Part shown: positions 10,766 through 23,100 of the stretch, piece by piece | How positions within the stretch are numbered: the first letter of the stretch is position 1 | How the letters are laid out: each line of letters starts with the position of its first letter | Assembly (NCBI GenBank): GCA_036172665.1 | Contig: CM069871.1 | Location: 62,246,713-62,310,712, forward strand | Reading direction: 5' to 3' | Source of the DNA: Prosopocoilus inquinatus | Lineage: Eukaryota; Arthropoda; Insecta; Coleoptera; Lucanidae | DNA length: 64,000 bases | Program-made: the position numbers and the translations under genes | The notes under the pieces: generated by a model | The model's database searches: none | What the model saw: only the letters and a program-made list of their open reading frames with translations | Told to the model about the DNA's origin: nothing

Positions 10766-12696
10766 AATTAATGAAGTTATGTGTTGCAAAGAGATAGCAA
10801 AAGGACGTGGTTACAACAGGCCAATGATAAACCAATATTTCAAACGGCGTGTCAGCGTTAATTCCGGGAGACGCTGCCAAGTTCATGAACTAACCAAACG
10901 CGTACGGGTAGTTGCCGAAACGAAGCAACAAATTGGACTTAACACTTTTTCAATCAATATTCATTCAATATTTATTTCTATTGCTTGGTATTCTAATTAT
11001 CTGCTTTGTTGCTATGGTCTAGATTCAATGACCGATCTTCCTCTTAGTTTCTAAGTGTAACGGACGCGGGTTATTTCTCTAATAATTTAAAGGTTTAGTC
11101 ACCCGAAACTCTTTTGCTCTGATCGACAAAAAAAACACTCCCGTTTTACAGATAACCTAACCTGCTCGTTTGACAAACGAGACACCGCTGTAAAGCGATT
11201 CTTCTTGTTCAGTAGCTAGTTTGAGTTGACAAAATATTTTTCTATAATTGCAGTAACGTTAAACGTAGGAAAATAAAACTTTACGAAACATTACAAAAAA
11301 AGAGGGAGATAGACAAATATTTTTGGTGTAGTAATGATTAGTTTTCAAGCTTTCTTGATTCGACCTACCAATCGTAATCTATTAAATGTTCTCGTAAACC
11401 GTGATTTATAGGTCACAATGATTTCATATACTATAAAAACAAATGTTCAGACTATCGTTCAGAACTGTTTAAATACACCTAAAAAACGCCCTGCGTGGGA
11501 AAGCTTTTGCTTTCTGTTCCCGAATATCATACTTTGGGAAAAATTACAGAATTTAAATAAAAGAAAATTGAATATGGGGATTTAACTCAGAATCGTTCGG
11601 AACGGGAAAAGTCGCGTGCTATTTTCTTAAGCTTATTCAGAGACCACGTAATAATTGCCGCTAATTCAAATGTTAATTGTTTTTATCAACTTTCAAGCTG
11701 TATCTCCCCGCCCTCCCCTTGGACGCTTTTACCAACATACCACCGTTCGTTAGGTGGCGCGATGTTATTGCTTGGGTTTTTTTCTCAAAGGTTGCCACGC
11801 GCGTTTGCTACACTACATGAGAATCGCACTGTCAGATTTCCTTTGCTTAAGAGAAAAATGAAACATAAAATCTGAGATAACATCGTGTTTCATCGAATAC
11901 ACGAAAGTAAAGAAAAATATATTCTTTTTCTTGTGGAAAGAAACCGTCGTTGTTATTCTCACCTTGTGGCTTATTACCTAGAGATTAAATGAAATTAAGT
12001 ATTTTTCCTTTATACACACTGGAATTTCCAATTCTTATAGTAGAATTTATCTAATTTATCATACCATGTGACCACTATTCTTTCTTTTATGTCGCCGCCT
12101 GTGATTCTCTTTCACCCCAAAGGTTCTCAAAATATCAGTTGTTCTATTTCTTTTAGAAATTAGGTTCTCAGAATAGTTCTATTTAAGATTTTTTTGACTT
12201 TTCTGAGAATTTTTGTTTATCTGATAGTAGTAATTAACATTACGCAGATATTATTTCAAAGTTATGGCATTCTTTAACTACTTAAAGATTGTGCTACAAT
12301 AGACATTAAAATCATATAATTAAATTAAAAATTTTGATTTTCAAATAGCAAACCAAATCAGCAAGATTTATACAGTTTGCTGCAGCGAAAACAAAAAAGA
12401 AACTTCAAGTAGTCAATTAAATGCCCGATTTGTTACCCTTTAGAAATCCGATGCTAATTTCGCCGCCCAACTGATGTGCCCCCGCCGTAAAGCCGAATTT
12501 TCCGTCGTAAAACTTTTAATTAAGAAACTTTGATTTCGACATGACTAAATAAAAACTTTCCCCAACTATTCCAAAGATAAAGTTTCCCCGCTTTTATTAC
12601 GGAGGGACATAAAAAAAAATTTATATCGCAGAGGCGGCGAAGCCGCCTGATATTACCCTCAGGACTATCTCTTGCTGGGAATATTTCTGCTTTCAG
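10766..12696. other. A+T-rich non-coding stretch
   Basis: Apart from the repeat at 11056-11225 no gene is recognised. A 103-codon plus-strand frame starts in the tandem repeat at 10743 and has no known domain. A GC-rich hairpin-like island lies at about 12632-12655, just before the candidate first coding exon. Confidence 0.4.
11056..11225 (+). repeat. Dispersed repeat, copy 2 (pair with 6737-6915)
   Basis: The order of words (TGTAACGGACGCG, ACTCTTTTGCTCTGATCGAC, TTCTTGTTCAGTAGCTAGTTT) matches the copy at 6737-6915 with many substitutions and small indels. Confidence 0.6.
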
Positions 12697-12706
12697 TTAA
12701 GACAAC

Positions 12707-14966
12707 ATGCCGCTATTACTTTTCTTTGGTGTAAGTACGTACAGGGAGATTTACAATTTAATATACGAGTGCGAATGTTGAAGCCATTTCAAGTGGTCCT
12801 TTTCTCTTTAATATATTTTTATTAAAATTTTTATTAGAAAAACTATTTTAAATTTAAATCTGAGAAGCGTATCTCGTCTATTTCGTGCGTAAGTATTTTC
12901 TATAGTATCCATTTTCAAATTGGTTTTTAAAGTAAGACGGTAGTAATTTTTTAAATTATTCAGGTGTTCTACAAAATGTCACTCCTTCTTTAACTCTATT
13001 TTTATAATAACAATACAGCAAGGAGCCCCGACCGCTGGAGTCCGCGTATACACATTGGTATGTTATTTAATTATTAATTAAAAAAATACTTATGGCTTAT
13101 GTACACATTTAGGGTTTACGTCACTTGATTATGGTTACAGTAAAGAATTCTATTTTATTCAACTTTTTATTTTCTTTCTGGAAACCTAATCCTAAAGAAC
13201 AGAAATAGAACACGTTTGTAAAGTTTAATTTTGTTACGTGGTAACGAAAGGAGATCCGTTGAAAGTGGGACTGCGCCAACCGAAACTTACCATGCTTCTG
13301 GAAGCAGAGTCGGTCGTTCCCTCGGAGACTATGGTAAGAAGAGGAGCTCCGTAACTGTGCCCGCTTAATAGAGGCGGTGCGGCGTGGGGCAATTTAAAAG
13401 GTATTACAATTAAGGGCGCTACCAAGATACCCACAAATATGGGATACATGGCCGAGAATATATATCCCTGTATGTCTCCTGAAGGTACAACTCACCAGGA
13501 CCATTTTTCCGTTAGTATACCCCAAATCAAATTGATAGGTAAACAAGAAAAAGGAAAACCCAATGGTGATCCCTGAGATACCTCCCAAAAATATATAAAT
13601 ATACATACCAAAAAGAAAAACATTATTACACTATTCGGCCCAAAAATATAAAGTTTATTGAAACACACAAGTACATATTGCTATGCAGTAGGCCTGGCTG
13701 ATAGCTTTTTTTGCTGTTATTTTTTCAACTCAGGGTTTGGTCTCTGAAGGGCTGAAAACCCTCCAACTCTTGCTGTAGATGACCAAAAAATTTATTTACT
13801 TTACACGCGTGAGAATCCGGAATTCACGTTAACCTCATCACTGCAGGTTAGCACCTGTTGTGTGAGTTTGACTTGCGTTTTACGCACAACTGTCTAATGA
13901 TGCTCTGAGTTTGTACTTGTTGCACCAATTAAACACCTGCCTGCAATGAACTCGGGATTCCGTTTTAAAATTTCTTACTTAAATAATTAGCTTAAATGCT
14001 GAAGGAGAAAAATTCTATTTTTAAAATAATAACAGTGAGTACGGCTTGCGCCAAGCCACACGCTTGTTATCATGATTAATTCTTTTTTATTTAACTTTGT
14101 TTTATCCACTCTGGATGATGATAATGGTGCTGTTGATGACCTGGTCCCAACTCCGAATATTATTGTCTTTCTCACAATGAAATCCACTTTCAACTTTAAA
14201 CATTTTACTTTTAGAGAGATGTTTTCCCTTTGAGATTCACTTAAAATCCGTCTGCTCAAGCCCGCGTCGTCGTTTTTTAAGGCTCCTTTCTCCACCACCA
14301 GTTTTACCCCACTCAGACGCTCCATCACGAATCGCGCGCTTCTAGGGACAATTCTGGACTGCAAAATTAGAAAGCCTAACTTGTCAAAACAATCTAAATT
14401 TCAGTTGGTACTAACTGTGACATTCGATAGTTATGTTGTTGTTTACAAACATTTAGAAAATTTTCAATAAATGAACACGTAAGTATACATTTTTGAATAG
14501 TTTACAATTCAATCTGCTTCAATGTTAAAAACAAATTCACACAACCAAAACATTGTTTAAAGAATTCCTAACCTAACTCAAATGTTTGTCCTAGACTTAA
14601 CTATTGTTAACAATAAATTGAAATTAAATATTTCACCTGTCTTACTATAAATAAATCAAAATCTAATTTCTAAACCTAAACACAATTAATGTTTCAACTA
14701 AAACTGATTTTTTCTCCGCAGGTCACTTTGTTCCGCTTAAACGTCGAGCCATCAAAAGGTTTTCTGAGCAACTCGTTCACCGGTAAGTTCATTTGGATTT
14801 CGGCTTCCTTTTGTTTGTTTAAAGCACAGACTAATTGTCTGTTTTTTTAGGCTCTAATTGTTTTTCACTTCCGGAACCAAATTCATCCCGCACTTACACA
14901 CATTCGGCGTCTAAGTGTCCTTTGAGAGTTGCAGATAACCTAAATTCAAGAGTTCCAGTTCACTAA
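12707..14966 (+). CDS. Candidate four-exon gene for a 79-residue protein (unidentified)
   Basis: This is inferred from splice signals and frame. A pyrimidine tract with TTTCTGCTTTCAG ends at 12696; ATG at 12707 lies in CAAC-ATG context with an in-frame TAA just upstream at 12698-12700. Exon 1 coding part is 12707-12730 (MPLLLFFG), followed by the donor GTAAGT. Exon 2 is 13019-13057 (13 codons, donor GTATGT). Exon 3 is 14722-14782 (acceptor TTTTCTCCGCAG, donor GTAAGTTC). Exon 4 runs from 14851 (acceptor GTTTTTTTAG) to a TAA at 14964-14966. All joins keep the frame: 24+39+61+116 = 240 bases. An AATAAA lies near 15012. The product would have a short hydrophobic start and two cysteines; I recognise no family. 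Exons this short can arise by chance, so this is a hypothesis for RNA-seq. Confidence 0.3.
13987..14364 (-). other. Unassigned 125-codon open frame
   Basis: The longest simple open frame in this part is basic and Ser/Leu-rich, without a signal peptide or a motif I know. It lies on the opposite strand inside what would be intron 2 of the candidate gene. It may be chance. Confidence 0.15.
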
Positions 14967-15019
14967 ACCGTTCGCCTAACAGTCTCAAGTATTTTAAATT
15001 AAACGTTCATTAAATAAAT

Positions 15020-16360
15020 TAAACATAACATAGTTCTTATCTTTTATTAAACTCAAGTTTCATACCAGGTTTTCTATTGAACTAAATATAACAGCATTGT
15101 AAAATATGTATGTGCGCAACCCCGAATAGAATTAACGACCTTAAACCTAAGAAACTTATTCAAATTTACATCGCCCAAACCAAAAAGCATTAGCGCATCG
15201 ACGTGAGTACTCGCGTCTTGTTTACAGATTGAGCATCTAAACAAATACCAAAAAGCAAAAGCAAAAGCCGAAATGGCTAAGAAAAGCAAAACAAACAAAA
15301 GCAAAAAAGGAGAAACACTCCAAAATTTGGTAAAATTTTGCTCTCTGAATGAGCCAATCACATTAAGAATTAATATGAGAAATGTAAAAACAAAATTTAA
15401 GGAAACATAGCGGACAAAACGGTACAAACATGTCTCTACGAATGTTAAAAAAACCAAAACTCCCCTGACTACGTTTCGCGACAAGCTAAGCGTCCTCCTC
15501 CTCCACTGGCAAGATGCACGCTCGTGGAATGACGTCGCGCACTCGTATCCGAAGAGCAAGAAAGAAAAATTGGAAAAATCTTCCTCAATTCCCTCCAGGT
15601 CGGAACGTGGATGGAACGGCTGCAACAGCCCGTACACGGTTGAATCTTTTTCTCCCAGAAAAAAGCACGTGAAAAACGTGTCGTCTCTCGAAGTTCAAAA
15701 CGACGCTCACACTCACGGCGTGGCAATGACCCTGCGCCGATTCGGCTGGTGAAAATCTGCCCCTGACTACTTGCTCGCTAAGGAACAATAAGCCAGGAAA
15801 GGGTTCACAAGTTCGACAAATCCGAATAAACGGTCCTCAACTTGTCGGGACAAGAATTAGCGAAATGAATGAATCCGTGCAGCACGGTAGGGTCACTGAT
15901 CCAAAGGCAAAATTGTTTCAAAAACACCCCAATCTCACAACGTTTCTGAGATGTGAAAAACACCTGCACAGCGCGCTTGCCATTGAGTTTAAATCTCATT
16001 GCCTAGTCTATAGTTTGCTTAAAATAATTAAGTTATAAGGTTTTTGTATGGAAATTTGGGGTTATGTTGTCCAATGGTGTAAGTTTTGTATTCATTTTTG
16101 GACATAAAAGGTCTGAAATGCTATAGCGGCAGCATTTCTTGGGCTATAGTCAGTTTAGTTCTACAAGATTGTAAAAACTTTAAAATATTAATATTTAATT
16201 TAGTAACCTGTATATAATTTTGTAAAAATTGATTTTTTGGGTAAAGAACAGACTGGCTTCGATATAATTTGAATAGGGGAATTCTGCCTAGTCATTTACG
16301 TCGGGTCCGTTGCGAACACTAAACAGCTAAACGCCATCTCCTTGTAATTTGGAATAACAA
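15020..16360. other. Non-coding stretch with GC-rich island at 15470-15830
   Basis: The island has overlapping open frames on both strands, of which none is recognisable. It could hold a promoter or first exon, but no start or splice pattern decides this. Confidence 0.35.
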
Positions 16361-16489
16361 CGATTCGGTGTTTATGCTGTAATGTTATTTAAGAACTCAC
16401 TTGCAAGTAAACCGATCTTATTCGATTCGGTATTTTTGCTGCAATGTTGTTTCAGGACAGGACACACATCCTAGTAAACCGACCTTATT
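16361..16489 (+). repeat. Tandem duplication of about 65 bp
   Basis: Two units (16361-16422 and 16423-16489) share CGATTCGGTRTTT, TGCTGYAATGTTRTTT and AGTAAACCGAYCTTATT in the same order. Confidence 0.7.
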
Positions 16490-16769
16490 CGAACAAGAAT
16501 AATTAAATTGTCAATAAGATCGATAACTTTTCTGGGAACAATTACATAACATTGCATGCTGGAATAATAACGATTCGGCTCCTGCTGTAATATATTTCGC
16601 TTTGGTATTCGAGATTGTTCAACTTAAGTTTTAGTATACCTTGATAAGCATTATTGTAGCCCATTCTCCTTGTTGTGAACTCTGAAACGAGGCTTCTTCC
16701 GTTTTGGGTCATTATCATCGACATAAGCATACACGTCATGACATGTATCTTATTGAGGTTGTAAAGTAC

Positions 16770-16995
16770 GTACGGACGGAGTTTGGAAACCCACTTTTCA
16801 TTCCATTTCGTCCCCAATTTTTTTAAATAATCCGTACAATGAAATCTCGATTTCTTTGTTCGAAGCGCGACTGGTTTGGTAGAACAAGCCAGAAGTCGGT
16901 TTGTTTTCAGAAGTTGCCAGAATGGCGTTTATCCTGTATTTTCAGATTGTCGAAAAGGCTTGGCCCTTTTCTCTCTCTCTCTTTCTCTGGTTTTG
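16770..16995 (+). repeat. Dispersed repeat, copy 1 (pair with 52387-52600)
   Basis: Shared blocks in order include AACCCACTTTTCAT, GTCCCCAATT, TCGATTTCTTT, AGCGC, GCCAGAA and a pyrimidine run near TCTCTTTCTC. The class is unknown. Confidence 0.5.
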
Positions 16996-18019
16996 CTCTC
17001 ATTGAACTTCAAATAAATCAATATTAAATTATTAAATCAACTTTACTTGCGAGAATATCTCAAATAAAAATGTCCAGATTTTAAATATAACAATATATTT
17101 AACAAAAACATTTGTTTAGAAAACATTTTCGAAAAAAAAATAAATACAAAAATATGTATATTATACGAAACATGAAATTCAGTATACAATTTAGAAAGAT
17201 TAATAGAAATATATATGTATAATCAAAATTAGTTCTAATACAATTACAAAAAAGAATTAGTTTTAATATGAACATTTTTCGACAAAAGGAAAAGAATGAA
17301 ATTAGTAAAACATCCAGAAATTTTACAAATACCCAAAAATAACTCAAGTTAACAAAATAAATAAATCTCAATGAAATTATAGCGGAAAAAAACAATGTTG
17401 TGTTAGAAAATTGCTTTCCTTTTAATTTAAATTTAAATTAAATTAGTAAAATAGGTTACAGATAAATAGATTACCAGAAAAAATAAACACCCGTGAAGTG
17501 GTAACTTCTTCGCGAAATTAATTTCAAATTGAGGAAATCAAATGATTGAAAAAAATTAAAACTTCAACGAAGAACAAAGTTCGTACGTAATTAGGTCACG
17601 AGTAAACTGCACCAGAATCATCGTATTACGTCTCCTGCTGGGGCTTTTATGGATTTCCATCCCCCTAGAATTCTTACTTAAAAGGGAAATCATAAGTTGT
17701 ATTTGCAATGCAAAAAATATCCTTAATTGAATGCAACAATTAGGTGCAATATTGCACCCGATCTCATTCTTCTCAGGCCGCGCGCCACACGACGTACCGT
17801 GTGCAAAGGAAATTTGAGGAAATGCTGCCTTCGTTACTCGCGTTGACTGTGACTTAATTTATAATGAATTTTTGTAACAGAAGAAGTAATTTAATCGCAG
17901 CATTTATTTTTTTTACAAAAACTCAGTATATACCCAATATTCGATCTTTTACAAGGCTATGTATTTGTTATGCGAAATCAAAGTTACGCTGTCGATAATG
18001 CAGAAATACCTGTGCATAT
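16996..18019. other. A+T-rich non-coding stretch
   Basis: A 98-codon minus-strand frame at 17099-17395 is low-complexity (Phe/Leu/Ile-rich from A-rich DNA). No gene is recognised. Confidence 0.4.
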
Positions 18020-18324
18020 TGTTACAGCAGTGATGCGCAAATAGATCTATTTTTAGTACGGGTCACCCCATCTTACGTCACAGAATGTTATCGCATTTTT
18101 TCGTTGGTTCATGATGATTGTAGTAACTTCCAGAATATAGGGATCTGCTATAAAAGCCCGGCTCACCACTTGAGTTAGTTATAAGTCAGCAAGCGAAGTG
18201 TTCATACCTCGACAAGTGTTGCAGCTCAATACTATTGTGTTTTTAATTGTGTAAAGCCACAGTTTGTAGCTAAAGTATTCTGAAATTTAACAACTATAAT
18301 TTGTGAACCTCCAAATTCGTAACA
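18020..18324 (+). mobile_element. Solo LTR, gypsy-like family, copy 1
   Basis: The sequence starts TGTTACAGCAGTGATGCGC and ends CGTAACA, so it has the TG...CA ends of an LTR, with a TATA box (TATAAAAG) at 18149-18156. The flanks ATAT and GTAT are a 3-of-4 match for a 4-bp target duplication. It is about 40 bp shorter than the two other copies because of one internal deletion after TTCATACCTCGA. No internal retrotransposon sequence is attached, so it is a solo LTR. Confidence 0.8.
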
Positions 18325-18762
18325 GTATAATAATCTGTTTCGTATTAAATCTTTCTCTTACTTACTATTTTTTGTTTCATATGCTAATTTGGTCATTTTT
18401 GTACAAGAAAAACCCATTTCAATTTTCATTTTAAAAAGTCAATTTCATCTTTTGTTTGCGAATGCTAACAACATTTATTAACCTTATCTGTACATGAACC
18501 CCGTACAGTGTCGGTTCTTGTTGAAAATTTGTCACAGTAAAATAATTTTAGGCCTGAAATTAAATTCATTTTATTTTGAAAAACGAATTTGTATGCCAGA
18601 ACCCAGCAATGTGCACAGAGTTATAATATAAATAATAATGAGCTGATTTATGGCAGGCTAGTTCAATATCCTAATAGTTATGTTGAGACGATTGCTAACG
18701 AAAGAAAAATTTTACTTTAATAAAATCATTGAAGTTTGTTCTTGTCCGATGAAAATTGTAAG

Positions 18763-18930
18763 TACAAAGTTTTTTTAATCTCAAACCGGACAGAAAAATG
18801 AAGAGAACACACTCAACGTTTCGCTATAGATTTATAGCTTCGTCTCCTGACGAAGCTATAAATCTGTAGCGAAACGTTGAGTGTATTCTCTTCATTTTTC
18901 TGTCCGGTTTGAGATTAAAAAAACTTTGTA
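18763..18930. repeat. Near-perfect palindrome with 82-bp arms
   Basis: Arms 18763-18844 and 18849-18930 are reverse complements with two mismatches around a 4-base centre (TCCT). The arm contains GCGAAACGTTGAGTGT followed by TTCATTTTTCTGTCCGG and GAGATTAAAAAAACTTT. A single diverged copy of the same arm occurs in the repeat at about 39203-39272, so this is an inverted dimer of a dispersed repeat end. Confidence 0.9.
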
Positions 18931-19809
18931 TTTAATAAAATCAGAAAGCAAGGGCAATATTTTGATTTTTTACCAAGTTAGCATTCATCTTCATCATTCT
19001 TTAAACTGTTATCACGCCAGAGTTCTCTTTTCTATGAAAAACCGAATCCGAAGTGGCCTGGAAGTGAATAAACCCCTTTAGTTTTTAAACCGGTCGACGG
19101 GAAACACAATTCCTTTGACTGATGAAACTTCCCCGCGATAGATCAAGACTCGCCCGAGGAGAACTCCCGAAAAGTATTTAACAAATGTCTTGTCATTTGA
19201 GTTTCGACAGGTTGATTGATTAAGTTCTCGCCTGTGTGGGAGAATTATTCCGTCAGACTCCCTGATCGGAAGGTGTTCCTGTACGCCGACGTTCACATCA
19301 CCCACCATTATCAGCCAATTAGGAGCAGCCCTATTTGCCCTAATTGATGTTAATGGGGCCGTAAATTGCAGCTTATAATTTATTAATAATCAATTTGAAA
19401 TTGTTCGAATTCGTATAATTAATGTAGCTGGTTTATGGCTAGTACAATGCCATTGAATTTCAAAGCTGGAGGTGCAATTAAGTTAAGCTCTCGTGATCAA
19501 ACAAAATCAAATAAAATTGTATAGAGTGAAATCGAATGTATACGTGTAAAAGTGAGATAGCAGCGCGAAAAGGATAAGCGGGGGAATAATCGAACCAGGC
19601 TAATATTCATACATAATAAAAAAAGAAATTATATTTGTACCGCTGGTCCAAATTATGTTCTGTTTGTTAAGTTAATTGTTAATAATGTCAATTTCATTAG
19701 TTCATAAATTAATAAAGCATATTTGATACATTTATGAAAATAAATTTCTTGTGGCAATTACGTACTCATTCACTGAAATTTTTTTACCGCTTTATCTGCC
19801 CTATAATAA
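18931..19809. other. Non-coding stretch with possible conserved block
   Basis: The block 19080-19400 has mixed composition and a 76-codon minus-strand frame with no known domain. It has the look of a conserved non-coding block, which is inference only. Confidence 0.3.
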
Positions 19810-20154
19810 TGTTACAGCAGTGATGCGCAAATAGATCTACTTTTAGTACGAGTCATCCCATCTTACGGTACAGAGTGTTATCGGAATTTCTCGTTGCTTC
19901 ACGATGATTCTAGTAATTTCCAGAACACAGGAATCTACTAAAAAAGCCGTGCCGGTCCGCCAGTGGCGCAGTGATAAGTTAGCAAGCAGTGTTCATACAT
20001 GGAATAGTAGAAAGTACATTCTGTAGAAATGTTATTTGATAGACGAGTATTGCAGCTCATTACTATTGTGTTTTTAATTATGCAAAGCGACAGTTTGTAA
20101 CTACAGTGTTCTGAAATTTAACAAGTATAATTTGTGAACCCCAAATTCCTAACA
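19810..20154 (+). mobile_element. Solo LTR, gypsy-like family, copy 2
   Basis: It has the same family ends as the copy at 18020 (TGTTACAGCAGTGATGCGC ... CCTAACA). The 4-bp flank ATAA is identical on both sides (19806-19809 and 20155-20158). The TATA region is mutated (CTAAAAAAG). It retains the internal GAAAGTACATT segment missing from copy 1. Confidence 0.85.
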
Positions 20155-23100
20155 ATAATAAGTCAATTAAGAACTAAATAACAATTTTGGTTTCATTGTA
20201 TGTACAGTTTCTTGGCTTGATGATTTACTATGATTTTGGACGTAGCTTTAATGAAAATTTACAAAACTTATTAGTGACGTGTACACCGAAGCTCGTTAAG
20301 CATTAAACAACCGAGAATAACATAATTCCCCAAAGGCCGAAAGTATCCGGACATTTCTGCCGCCCGCTTTCGGGGTAGATTGATGATACAAACACGGAGA
20401 GACACGGAGACCGTTCTGCGATCCATTAGGACCACGGCGGCGCATAAGGGGCGGGAGAGTGTCTGACAAAAAAAATATTGCCTCAACTCTTTTACACACG
20501 GGCGGGCGCACTGTCACAAGTTTTAATGGTAACACAAAAAAAGTGATGTTTTAGAATTTTAACGAGCCCCTCATCCGAACTTTTTAATTTATGATTTTGG
20601 TTGCACGTAGCAATGCGTTTCAAAGTTGAAAATGTGTTATTTAAAAAAAAAATGAATTTTCAGTAAACTCGGTATCCGTAAATTAGCAAAAATAAAAATG
20701 AAACTTTCCAGAAAAAAAAAGCTTGAAAGAAAAACAGATGACTTTATGCAATTCGTTTGTTGCGTGTGTTTTCATGAAATCCGGAAACTCCGGGGTTTTA
20801 GTTTTTTTTCTGTATTTACGGAAAATTCACATTGTGAAATAGTGACAATCTCCCAAGTGTTTGAGGAAAGAATATTGCCCCGGATTTGTTCCGTCTTTCC
20901 TGGAAATCTCTTCGATTTTTTAATGTGATTTAAAGTATACTTGGAAATCATAACGGAGCATTCAACAAAGAATCCTCTACTGTACAAGGTGGCTTCTATC
21001 TTTATTCAGCGTGTATTAATGTCTTCGGATAAATGTAAAAAATTAGTTCCGGATTTGTCCGGGATTCCAGATTAACGCAACTCGTCAGAAATTCTCCCCA
21101 GGTTTCCGTGGTAATTTAAGGCGTAGTTTCAAATTGTAAATTGGATTATCACTGAAAATTCGGAAGTGCTTTACCAAGGTCACACTTTTCTCTCGTAGTT
21201 TAGAGAGTTTGTTTTTTTTGAAACCTGGAGAATGTCACTCCGGATTTCCCCGGGCTTACAACTTATAGTTTAAATGTTTAAAAGTGCTTTTCCAAGGTTA
21301 CCACTCTTGTGATGTGAAACTGGAAAGTCTGAAATAGCTTTCTTTTATTATTTGAGAATAACTACTCCCATAACATAATAATTCGTACTGTTTTGTTAAA
21401 TTTTCTAGAGAGTTCAAGATCGCACATCTTTTCTATTTGAAACTAAAGTTCTAGAAATTGGAAAAATTGAGAATTGAGTGCCCAGGAAATAATCGAAAGA
21501 GAGAAAGAGAGAGAGAGAATTATTAAAGAGAGAGATTTAGAATTGTGAGCAAATTTGCAATTGAAAATTCTGTTTTCCGTGATCGTACAGTCATTTTTTT
21601 TAGAAAAGCTTTTGGAATGCAAAAAAAAGTGAAACTGAAAAGCTTTTAAAATGCAAAAAAAGTCAACTAACCGATGAACTTTTCTTTTTCTTTTGATTTT
21701 ACTTTATTTGAATTTTTCATTGAGGTAATTTTTTCAATTGGCCGATTTTTTTTCTATTTGATAATGTAACGAATAACAAAATAATTGGTAGCGAATTTTT
21801 TCTACTATCTGTGATATTGATTTATCATTTTTTATTAACTATTTACAGTTATATATTTTTGATTTTAAAGTTAAAATGTATTCGCATTAAATTAAATTTT
21901 TCATCTTTACTTTAATTGGTACTTACACCATCTGTAGCCGATCATCTTTTGTTTCTCGATAATCGCTTCTCGAAATGTAGAATCTTATTTTGTTTTATTT
22001 TTGTTTTTTTTTGTCTTCAGTTGGTTTAAACTAAATAACTATGGGCGAATGTCTTTTGTTTCTCGATAATAAATCCCTTCTTCGATTTTCCCAATTTTAT
22101 TGGAAATTTCGGTATCGACTGGCCCATCGTTTTTTGTTTTTTTTTTACGTATTTTTTTAAGTATTTTCGCATTTTCTTTACTTTTTTTATGACGACAATC
22201 GTGTCCCGATCTTCAATTATTTTTCTAATTACTTCCACTGCTAGGTGTTAGATATTGATTCTTCTTATCGAGTGAGCGATCGTCTTATGTTTTTCAACAA
22301 GTACATTTAATAGGATTTTTTACTTTTTTGACCTTAGCATTCGATTTTTTTTTTTTAGTTTAATTATGTTTGGAATTTCCTCTATTATTTGTTTTATTCG
22401 ACTCTCCTTTTTCTAGAGAAGATAAAATGTCTTTGCATTTGAGATTTGTTTAATGTCTTTTGTTTAAAAATATTAATTTTACAGAACAGTAATTCGAGAT
22501 TGCCTATATTGGAAAAATTAAGACGAAGAATAAATTGTAAGCAACTCAAACAAAAAAAAAGTTATTAATGTTAATTGCAAATGGTGTTTTACTACAAACA
22601 AATACTTTCTAACAAAAATAGAATCCAAAATAAAGAATAAAAACTTCCATATGCTGAGTAAATCTGGGGACACAATGTATAATACAAGGTATCAATACTA
22701 ATCTTAAACTTACTAAATTTGAAAAAAGAAAGAGTAAGTAAGAAAAGGATTGGATTCAAATTAGATAGATTCTTCTCACATAACGGAAAGGTAATAATAA
22801 TAATAATAATAATATCTATTTGATCGTTACGAGAAAAAAATATAAAACTAAAGGTAGACATAAAAATAAATAATAATAAAGTAACGATCAAGTAATCCGA
22901 ATCAGCTTTACACGTGGGAAAAGCTTCGCTTGAAGTTGTTTCTTCCGCGAGAGCAAACGGAGAGTTCCATATGAGAATTGCGTTGTCAGCTTTTCATATG
23001 CGCAACAGAAAATGAAACTTAAAGACTGTACTTAATATCGATCCATTCACCAAGTGCGCGATATTTAAGAGAAATATATTATTTTCTATGGCGTTGTCGA

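Noticed and set aside
15469..15788. Protein-coding exon in the GC-rich island at 15.5 kb
   Set aside because: Four overlapping frames on both strands, none with a known motif; the GC content alone keeps stops rare.
18849..18890. Hammerhead-like words CTGACGA...GCGAAACG in the palindrome, and similar at 39203-39240
   Set aside because: The stem II register needs a bulged A, there is no stem III with a UH cleavage site, and no stem I. It is kept only as a hint of Penelope-type ends.
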